Shown: positions 38,381-44,136 of the stretch, piece after piece
Layout of the letters: each line of letters opens with the position of its first letter
Numbering within the stretch: position 1 is the stretch's first letter
Origin: Gammaproteobacteria bacterium
Lineage (GTDB): Bacteria > Pseudomonadota > Gammaproteobacteria > S012-40
Assembly (NCBI GenBank): GCA_015487785.1
Contig: WFPC01000057.1
Location: forward strand, 1-44,136
Direction of reading: 5' to 3'
DNA: 44,136 nt
Program-made: the position numbers and the translations under genes
The notes under the pieces: model-generated
The model's database searches: none
Seen by the model: only the letters and a program-made list of their open reading frames with translations
What the model was told of the DNA's origin: nothing

Positions 38381-38845
38381 TCAGCCTCCCACGTGTTTTT
38401 CCCGGATCTCGTCCAAGGTCTTGCAGTCGATACACAGAGTAGCGGTGGGGCGGGCCTCCAGGCGACGAATACCGATCTCGATGCCGCACTGCTCGCAATA
38501 GCCGTATTCATCGTTTTCCAGCGCGTTGAGCGATTCGTCGATCTTCTTGATCAGTTTGCGCTCGCGGTCACGTGCCCGCAGCTCCATGGTGAATTCGGAT
38601 TCCTGGGTGGCGCGATCGTTGGGATCGGGGAAATTGGCGGCCTCGTCCTGCATGTGATGCACGGTACGGTCCACCTCTTCCATCAGTTCCTTCTTCCAGG
38701 CAGTGAGAATGGCTTTGAAATGAGCGCGTTGCTTCTCATTCATGTATTCCTCGCCCTTCTTCTCCTTGTAGGGCTGGAAGCCGGTGAAATTCGTCGAGCT
38801 GCTCTTCGCCTTCTTGGCGCTCGCGGTTTTCTTTTTCGCGGCCAT
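38381..38845 (-). CDS. dksA: RNA polymerase-binding transcription factor DksA
   Basis: DksA enters the secondary channel of RNA polymerase and, with ppGpp, reshapes transcription during starvation. The 154-residue product has a Lys-rich N-terminus, the coiled-coil tip motif DPNDRA with Asp74 and Asp77, and a four-cysteine zinc finger (Cys117, Cys120, Cys138, Cys141). The start at 38845 ([12 protein letters not shown]) has GGAG upstream at 38855-38858; the longer reading to 39019 runs into the neighbouring cbbY. It diverges from cbbY across 158 bp. Confidence 0.97.
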   Translation of the reverse strand: MAAKKKTASAKKAKSSSTNFTGFQPYKEKKGEEYMNEKQRAHFKAILTAWKKELMEEVDRTVHHMQDEAANFPDPNDRATQESEFTMELRARDRERKLIKKIDESLNALENDEYGYCEQCGIEIGIRRLEARPTATLCIDCKTLDEIREKHVGG

Positions 38846-39003
38846 CAATCGCTTCTCCCATAAGTGCCGGAAATCAGGACTGGCTGTTTTACCAGAATCC
38901 GCCAAGGCCCGCAAATAAAAAATGACGATATTGCCAGCATGCTTGTCAAAGCACTTCAATCCCTCTATAACGGGGAATTTTTGTGATATTGAAGCAGGCA
39001 ACA

Positions 39004-39765
39004 ATGACTCTGGAAGCACTGATTTTCGATGTGGACGGTACCCTGGCGGATACCGAGAAAGACGGCCACCGCGTGGCCTTCAACAAGGCCTTTGCCGATG
39101 CCGGGCTGGACTGGGAGTGGTCGGTGGCGCTCTACGGCGAGCTGCTGACGGTGACCGGGGGCAAGGAGCGCATACGTTACTTCCTGCAAAGACATCATCC
39201 GGATTTCCGTCCGCAGGAACCCTTGGAGGATTTCCTCAAGCGGCTGCACCTGGCCAAGAACGCCCATTATGCCGAGATGCTGGCACGGGGCGAGATCGCC
39301 CTGCGCCCCGGTGTGCGGCGACTGATCGACGAGGCGCGCGCGGCGGGCCTGCGCCTGGCCATTGCCACCACCACCAGCCCCGAGAACGTGGAGGCCCTGC
39401 TCACCCATGCCATGACCGAGGACGCCATGGACTGGTTCGAGGTGATCGCCGCCGGCGACGTGGTGCCGGCTAAGAAACCGGCGCCGGATATCTATCACCT
39501 AGCATTGGAGCAACTGGGCCTGGGGCCCGGGCACTGCCTGGCACTGGAAGACTCTCGCAACGGAATTCTCTCTGCCCAGGGCGCCGGGCTGGGTACGGTG
39601 ATCACCACCAACGACTATACCCGTGATCACGACTTCACTGGTGCGTTGCTGGTGGTGGACCAAATGGGTGAGCCAGGGAAGCCCTTCCAGGTGCTGGCCG
39701 GGGATGCCCACGGCAAGTCGTACCTGGATCTGGAGCTGTTGCGGAAGCTGCACGGTGGGCACTGA
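39004..39765 (+). CDS. cbbY: CbbY-type HAD phosphatase (xylulose-1,5-bisphosphate phosphatase family)
   Basis: CbbY proteins remove xylulose-1,5-bisphosphate, a misfire product that inhibits Rubisco. The 253-residue product has the nucleophile motif [20 protein letters not shown] with Asp9 and Asp11, [15 protein letters not shown], which is distinctive of CbbY, then [24 protein letters not shown] and [12 protein letters not shown]. The ATG at 39004 is chosen; the ribosome site is weak. No other Calvin-cycle gene is visible, so an autotrophic role is inferred from family alone; a general sugar-phosphatase role is possible. Its end overlaps the next gene by 11 bp. Confidence 0.87.
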   Translation: MTLEALIFDVDGTLADTEKDGHRVAFNKAFADAGLDWEWSVALYGELLTVTGGKERIRYFLQRHHPDFRPQEPLEDFLKRLHLAKNAHYAEMLARGEIALRPGVRRLIDEARAAGLRLAIATTTSPENVEALLTHAMTEDAMDWFEVIAAGDVVPAKKPAPDIYHLALEQLGLGPGHCLALEDSRNGILSAQGAGLGTVITTNDYTRDHDFTGALLVVDQMGEPGKPFQVLAGDAHGKSYLDLELLRKLHGGH

Positions 39766-40933
39766 GGGCGCCTCGTCACCCCGGTTGGCCGCCCGCATGG
39801 CGGAGATCCAGCCCTTTCATGTGATGCGCCTGCTGGCTAGGGCGCGCGAACTGGAGCGCCAGGGGCGGGATATCGTGCACATGGAGATCGGCGAGCCCGA
39901 TTTCACCGCGCCGGAAGCGGTAGTGGAAGCGGGCGTGCAGGCCCTGCGCGATGGGCGCAGCCACTATACCCCGGCCAGTGGTCTGACCGAGCTGCGCGAG
40001 GCCCTGGCGGACTATTACCGGCGCCAGTATGCTGTCGGGCTGGATGCGCGCAGAATCCTGGTGACGCCAGGAGCCTCCGGGGCGCTGCAACTGTTGCTGG
40101 GTATTCTCCTCGACCCGGGTGACGAGGTGTTGATGGCCGATCCGGGCTACCCCTGCAATCGCAATTTCGTGCGTCTTTACGAAGGGCGCGCGCGGCCGGT
40201 GCCGGTGGGGCCGGAGACCCGCTATCAACTGACCGAGGAACTGCTGAGGGCCCATTGGAGCCCGTCCACCAGGGTGGTGATGCTGGCCTCGCCGGCCAAT
40301 CCCACCGGCACCTGGGTGGCGGAAGACGACTTGCGCGCCATGGCGGCCCTGTGTGCCGAACGCGGCGCGGCCCTGGTGGTGGACGAAATCTACCATGGCC
40401 TGCTCTATCCCCCGCGTTGGTGGACGGCGGCATGCCTGGCCGGTGAGATATTCGTCATCAACAGTTTTTCCAAGTATTTCGCCATGACCGGCTGGCGCCT
40501 GGGCTGGTTGGTGGCCCCCATGGAGTATGTGGAAGCCCTGGAGCGCCTGGCGCAGAATCTGTTTCTTGCACCCCCTACACCGGCCCAATATGCTGCTCTG
40601 GCGGCGCTGGACGAGGACAACTGCGCCCTGCTGGAGCGCAGGCGTGAGATCTTCAGGCAACGGCGGGACTATTTGCTACCGGCCCTGCGCCGGCTGGGTT
40701 TCGAAATCGCCTGCGAGCCGGATGGGGCATTCTATATCTATGCCGATTGTTCGCATCTGGATAACGACAGCTTTATCCTGTCGCGGCAATTAATGGAACA
40801 GGCCGGCGTGGTGGTCACTCCGGGAATCGATTTTGGCCACCACCGCGCCGACCAGCACCTGCGTTTCGCCTATACCACCTCCCTGGAGCGGTTGCGCGAA
40901 GGCGTGGCGCGCATGACAGAGTTTTTTGGCTGA
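39755..40933 (+). CDS. Class I/II pyridoxal-phosphate aminotransferase
   Basis: The 392-residue protein is an aspartate-aminotransferase-fold enzyme; its substrate cannot be read from sequence. Motifs are HMEIGEPDFTAPEAVV, RDGRSHYTPASGLTELREAL, ASPANPTGTWV, VDEIYHGLLY and the PLP lysine Lys240 in NSFSKYFAMTGWRLGWLV. A GTG start at 39755 inside the end of cbbY gives the usual N-terminus (RLAARMAEIQPFHVMRLL); an ATG at 39797 is the alternative. The cbbY overlap suggests one transcript. A 251-bp gap without a recognisable gene follows. Confidence 0.9.
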   Translation: MGTEGASSPRLAARMAEIQPFHVMRLLARARELERQGRDIVHMEIGEPDFTAPEAVVEAGVQALRDGRSHYTPASGLTELREALADYYRRQYAVGLDARRILVTPGASGALQLLLGILLDPGDEVLMADPGYPCNRNFVRLYEGRARPVPVGPETRYQLTEELLRAHWSPSTRVVMLASPANPTGTWVAEDDLRAMAALCAERGAALVVDEIYHGLLYPPRWWTAACLAGEIFVINSFSKYFAMTGWRLGWLVAPMEYVEALERLAQNLFLAPPTPAQYAALAALDEDNCALLERRREIFRQRRDYLLPALRRLGFEIACEPDGAFYIYADCSHLDNDSFILSRQLMEQAGVVVTPGIDFGHHRADQHLRFAYTTSLERLREGVARMTEFFG

Positions 40934-41144
40934 TGCGGAAAAATATATCCAAATCCACCAGGCTCCGAACTCCGTGGATGGATCATGCTGTTTACACCGC
41001 TGGAAACAATACCTAGTCCCCGGTTTGCACAGCGCAAGGTCACTCGGTTCCACAGCGGCCACGAATTCCCCATCCCTCGAAGTGCGGATGAAACGCATCT
41101 CGATGAGAGGGTGAAATAGCCTGGGCAGGACGCGCTGAAACCGG

Positions 41145-41177
41145 CTCTCCCCGTCTCCTATGGCGTGGCGGGGAGAG
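41145..41177 (-). terminator. Possible hairpin after the SBBP surface-protein gene
   Basis: CTCTCCCCG (41145-41153) pairs perfectly with CGGGGAGAG (41169-41177) around a 15-base loop, 7 bp past the stop of the minus-strand gene. There is no T tract on the minus strand, so it is only a weak terminator candidate; it may protect the transcript end. Confidence 0.35.
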
Positions 41178-41184
41178 TGAGCGT

Positions 41185-44136
41185 CTACGGGCGAACCCTG
41201 CGGCGGTGCCAGGCGAGTCCTGTGGCGAGGAACAACAGGGCTTCCACCGGTCCGAAGGCCAGGAAACCACCAGACCCACCGGACCCACCGGAACCACCAG
41301 ACCCACCAGACCCACCAGACCCACCGGACCCACCGGAACCACCGGAGGAACCACCGGAACCGGCGGCTTCCTGGGCGTTGCCGCCAAGGCGCAGGGCCAC
41401 CCAATAGGCGCCGCTGGTCAGGGTGTTTTTGAAGCCCAGGGTGGTTTCGTGGGCGCCGGCGCTACTGGGCTGGTAGCGCAGGGTGACGGTGCAGGTGTCG
41501 CCGTTGTTGAGGGTCTTGTTGCTACAGGTGTCCTGATCGATGGCGAAGGGGCCGGCGGGGTCTTCCACGACGACCTGGCCGAGCGCCAGGCCGTCGATGC
41601 GTGATTGGGCGGTGACGGTGCGCTGGATGCTGTCGTCCACGTTCGCGGAGCCGAAATCCAGTCCTTCTCTTTGGTAGTCGATGGCGAAGGTAGAACTGCC
41701 GGTATAGGTGAGTAGCAAGGGGCTGGAGCGCACGGTGATATCCGGGCTGGTGATGCGTGAGCCGTTGGGGTCGTTGCTGAGCAGATGCAGCCGACCCTGG
41801 AAGACGAGCGGGTCGGAAGTGGTGCTACTGATGGTCAGATAGAGGTTACAGCTCGTGCCGGGGCTGAGGGTGAAGGGAAAGATTTCACTGATTTTGTAGT
41901 TGAAACAGCGGTTGGGGCCGTTATCGTAGAGGAAATAGCCGCCTTTGCCATTGTCTGCGAACACTCCTTGGTACACGGTGAGCGAGTGGTTGCTGTTGTT
42001 GACCAGGGTGAAGCCAACGGGCGCGCTGGTGGTGTTCTCGGGCAGATAGCCGAGGTCCACGGGGTCTGTGGAAGTAAACGCGAGGTTGGGATTGTCTCCG
42101 GCGGAGAGATCCGGATCCAGGGCGATGACATAGGGACCGGAATCCGAAATGGGATTGCCGAAGGCGTCGGTGCCACTGGGGCCGGCGTACCCCTGAGGAT
42201 GTTGAAAGGCTCCCCGGGAAGAACCAAAGGCCGTGTAGATGCGCGGGTCGTATTGGTTTTGGCTGCCGTCGAAATAGGTTTCGGAGAAGGCTAGGGTCGT
42301 GTGCCCGTGGAAATGGTCGATGACTCCTATTGTCACAGGTGAAGGGATGAGGTCGGTGGCGGCAAGACGGGCGCTGAGTTCCTCGTTCAGACGATGAAGG
42401 GTGATGGGACCGATCGGATAGGTTGCGCCGGGGTGCGCATCCGCAGGCAGGCTCATATAAGCCCCGGGTTGGCCCGTACTGGGGCGTTGATCGGGCCAGA
42501 GCGCCGGATTCCAGTAGGCGACGAAGAAATCGCGTCGATTCTGACCGTTGTCGTCCCGATACTCGTAGTAGTCCACCGCGGTGGCGAAACTCGCACCGTT
42601 CTTGTCGCAGTCAGGCACCCCCTGGTCATTTTGCGGGCAAAGGTGCAACAGGGTGGAGGCCAGGAGTTGCAAATCGTTGTCGAGGCGTGCGACGAAGCCG
42701 ACGGTGGTGTTCTTGTAGGTGGTGGTGGCCTGGTCGATGAGGGCGCCGGTGGTGGTGGGGAAGAGGGTCATGTCCGGGTAATCGGCTAGGGGGAGGGGTG
42801 TCTGCCCCACCAGGATCACTTCGCTTCCCGTATCGGTGACCACCATGTCCCAGGGGCGGTCGGGGGTGTTGCACTCGAAACAGCCGTCGAAGCCGCCCAG
42901 GAAGGTGCCGTTGTGCAGAGTGCGCAGGTCGCCCGAGAGACGCGCCACCATGATGTCTCCGCGGTCGCTGTAGACCGAATTGGGGTCACTGCTCTGGCTG
43001 CCGGCGTAACCCGTCACCCCGCTCTCGAACTGGCCGAAGCCGTAGCCGGCCACGAACACCGAGCCCGCGCCGTCGGTATCCACGAGATAACAGTACATGC
43101 GCCAGTCGCCGTCGGTGGCGTCGTTGCCCACCCAGGTGGCGTTGACGGTGGTGAGGTCCAGGGGAAGTTGGGCCAGGTAGCAGTCGTAGCCCAAGTCGTT
43201 AGGGGTGGCGGGATGGGGATCCACGGCCTGGTAGGCCGGAGGATTGGTATCTCCGGCACTGCCCTGATTGGTGGGCAGGTCGGTGGAGTTGGAGATGCCG
43301 GCGAGATAGAGACTTTGTTGATCCGGCGCCAGGGCCAGGTCTACTTGATGGGTGATGATGTTGTAGAAATCCCTGCCTTCGTGACCGCTGCCGGAAATAT
43401 AGGCGCTGGCGGTGAGCTGGGTGAGGTTGTTGGAGAGGCGGGCGATGAAGAATTCATAGCCGCCGAAGGATTGCCGCAGGGCGTTGGAGCTCTTGGCGCC
43501 TGGATCGACGACGGGGAAGTCTTCGGTGTTGGTGTAGCCGGCGACGAAGATGTCCCCCTGGGTGTTGCTGACGATGGCAGTGACGCGGGTGATGGCATCG
43601 GAAAGATTCTGACCGACATTGTCTTTTTCACCCCCCAGGAAAGTGAGGGCGAGGAGCTGGGTCAGGTCGCGCGAGAACTTGGCGATGTAGCCGGCCGTCT
43701 CCTGTGTATTGCTGCCGTCTGCCGTGGTGTCGTAGGTGCCGGAGGCCAGGGCCTGTAGATTGGAGCCCTCGGTACTGCCGACAATGAACACGTTGCCGAA
43801 GGTGTCCACCGTCATGTCGCGTACCCCGGCATAGTCTCTCAGCAGGGCGGTGCCCAGCAGGGGATCGATGATCACCTCCCGCTTGGGATCATGGGGGCCG
43901 AGATGGAAGCCATAGCGTTCGCCGCGTGCCACGTAGGCCACTTCCACGGGGTCCTGGCCGCCGTCGGAGCGGGGCTGCCAGGCCACCGGGGCGGTGAAAT
44001 GCACGGTGCCTTCCGCGGTTTCCACCCGCAGTCGGCCATCATCTTCCACACCCAGAGTTCGGGCGCCTTTCAGGTGGATGGAGACGGCGTCGGGGTCGGT
44101 GCCCGGGGCGAGATGGAAGCGCTTCTCCACGTTGCC
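41185..44136 (-). CDS. Secreted SBBP-repeat/anchor-D protein with GlyGly-CTERM-like tail (5' end outside the window)
   Basis: This is the C-terminal 983 residues of a large secreted protein; the frame is open to the window edge, so the start is missing. The left part resembles the region ahead of SBBP beta-propeller repeats (REVIIDPLLGTALL), then come repeats such as VDTFGNVFIVGST and LALTFLGGEKDN. Two anchor-D-like Ig-type domains follow (for example CSNKTLNNGDTCTVTLRYQP). The end is a Gly-Gly-Ser repeat, a hydrophobic segment (ALLFLATGLAW) and HRRRVRP, resembling GlyGly-CTERM sorting tails processed by rhombosortase. A surface or secreted role is likely; substrate or function is unknown. 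Confidence 0.83.
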   Translation of the reverse strand, partial: GNVEKRFHLAPGTDPDAVSIHLKGARTLGVEDDGRLRVETAEGTVHFTAPVAWQPRSDGGQDPVEVAYVARGERYGFHLGPHDPKREVIIDPLLGTALLRDYAGVRDMTVDTFGNVFIVGSTEGSNLQALASGTYDTTADGSNTQETAGYIAKFSRDLTQLLALTFLGGEKDNVGQNLSDAITRVTAIVSNTQGDIFVAGYTNTEDFPVVDPGAKSSNALRQSFGGYEFFIARLSNNLTQLTASAYISGSGHEGRDFYNIITHQVDLALAPDQQSLYLAGISNSTDLPTNQGSAGDTNPPAYQAVDPHPATPNDLGYDCYLAQLPLDLTTVNATWVGNDATDGDWRMYCYLVDTDGAGSVFVAGYGFGQFESGVTGYAGSQSSDPNSVYSDRGDIMVARLSGDLRTLHNGTFLGGFDGCFECNTPDRPWDMVVTDTGSEVILVGQTPLPLADYPDMTLFPTTTGALIDQATTTYKNTTVGFVARLDNDLQLLASTLLHLCPQNDQGVPDCDKNGASFATAVDYYEYRDDNGQNRRDFFVAYWNPALWPDQRPSTGQPGAYMSLPADAHPGATYPIGPITLHRLNEELSARLAATDLIPSPVTIGVIDHFHGHTTLAFSETYFDGSQNQYDPRIYTAFGSSRGAFQHPQGYAGPSGTDAFGNPISDSGPYVIALDPDLSAGDNPNLAFTSTDPVDLGYLPENTTSAPVGFTLVNNSNHSLTVYQGVFADNGKGGYFLYDNGPNRCFNYKISEIFPFTLSPGTSCNLYLTISSTTSDPLVFQGRLHLLSNDPNGSRITSPDITVRSSPLLLTYTGSSTFAIDYQREGLDFGSANVDDSIQRTVTAQSRIDGLALGQVVVEDPAGPFAIDQDTCSNKTLNNGDTCTVTLRYQPSSAGAHETTLGFKNTLTSGAYWVALRLGGNAQEAAGSGGSSGGSGGSGGSGGSGGSGGSGGSGGSGGFLAFGPVEALLFLATGLAWHRRRVRP
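41272..41343 (-). repeat. 9-bp tandem repeat encoding Gly-Gly-Ser
   Basis: Eight consecutive 9-bp units (plus-strand forms AGACCCACC, GGACCCACC, GGAACCACC) encode a Gly-Gly-Ser linker just before the C-terminal hydrophobic tail of the surface protein. Units differ only at synonymous positions, as expected of slippage or recombination. Imperfect units continue to about 41358. Confidence 0.9.

Noticed and set aside
40926-41114. A 62-codon plus-strand frame after the aminotransferase gene
   Set aside because: It overlaps the end of that gene, lacks a ribosome site and has no recognisable features.

Overview
This is a 44 kb stretch of a G+C-rich gammaproteobacterial chromosome. The order mtaD/mtnA, gyrA, serC, pheA, hisC, tyrA, aroA, cmk, rpsA, ihfB matches a block I know from Pseudomonas. 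An hpnD-type presqualene diphosphate synthase (hopanoids) and a CbbY-type phosphatase (usually a Calvin-cycle accessory) point away from Pseudomonas itself. A purple-sulfur or sulfur-oxidiser-like lineage (Chromatiales and relatives) would fit, but that is inference. Nothing in the window marks it as a plasmid, phage or integrative element: I saw no tRNA, rRNA, insertion sequence, integrase or CRISPR array.

Layout. (1) 71-4955, minus strand: mtaD, ubiG, gph and rmuC are joined by three consecutive ATGA overlaps, with hpnD downstream. (2) 5067-16149, plus strand: mtnA and gyrA, then a serine, aromatic amino acid and histidine run (serC, serA, pheA, hisC, tyrA, aroA) ending in cmk. (3) 16304-20875: rpsA with a strong terminator, ihfB, the LPS-control pair lapA-lapB, and pyrF. 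(4) 20872-27629: a compact envelope-polysaccharide module of four genes: an unrecognised outer-membrane barrel-like protein, a large multi-SLBB export protein, a Wzz-type chain-length protein, and a bifunctional mannose-1-phosphate guanylyltransferase. It lies just beyond ihfB, lapAB and pyrF, the side of ihfB where Pseudomonas aeruginosa carries its O-antigen locus, but no glycosyltransferase is present. (5) 27736-33617: lepA, lepB, rnc, era, recO, dusA, tightly packed. (6) 33718-40933: an Mth938-like gene diverging from alaC-hom-thrC, a DUF3579 gene and dksA converging on a two-way terminator, then cbbY overlapping an aminotransferase gene. (7) 41185 to the right edge, minus strand: the C-terminal part of a large secreted SBBP-repeat protein with an anchor-D-like region, a Gly-Gly-Ser tandem repeat and a GlyGly-CTERM-like tail.

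How they work together. serC and serA make serine from 3-phosphoglycerate. aroA supplies the last step before chorismate, and pheA, tyrA and hisC carry carbon on to Phe, Tyr and His. hom and thrC make threonine. mtaD and mtnA belong to methylthioadenosine and SAH salvage, beside the SAM-using ubiG. lapA and lapB tune LPS synthesis next to the polysaccharide module. Most of the window is ordinary housekeeping. The least described parts are the 20.9-27.6 kb envelope module (above all the barrel-like protein at 20872-22377) and the surface protein at the right edge. I did not find a clearly new system, and the findings are graded accordingly.
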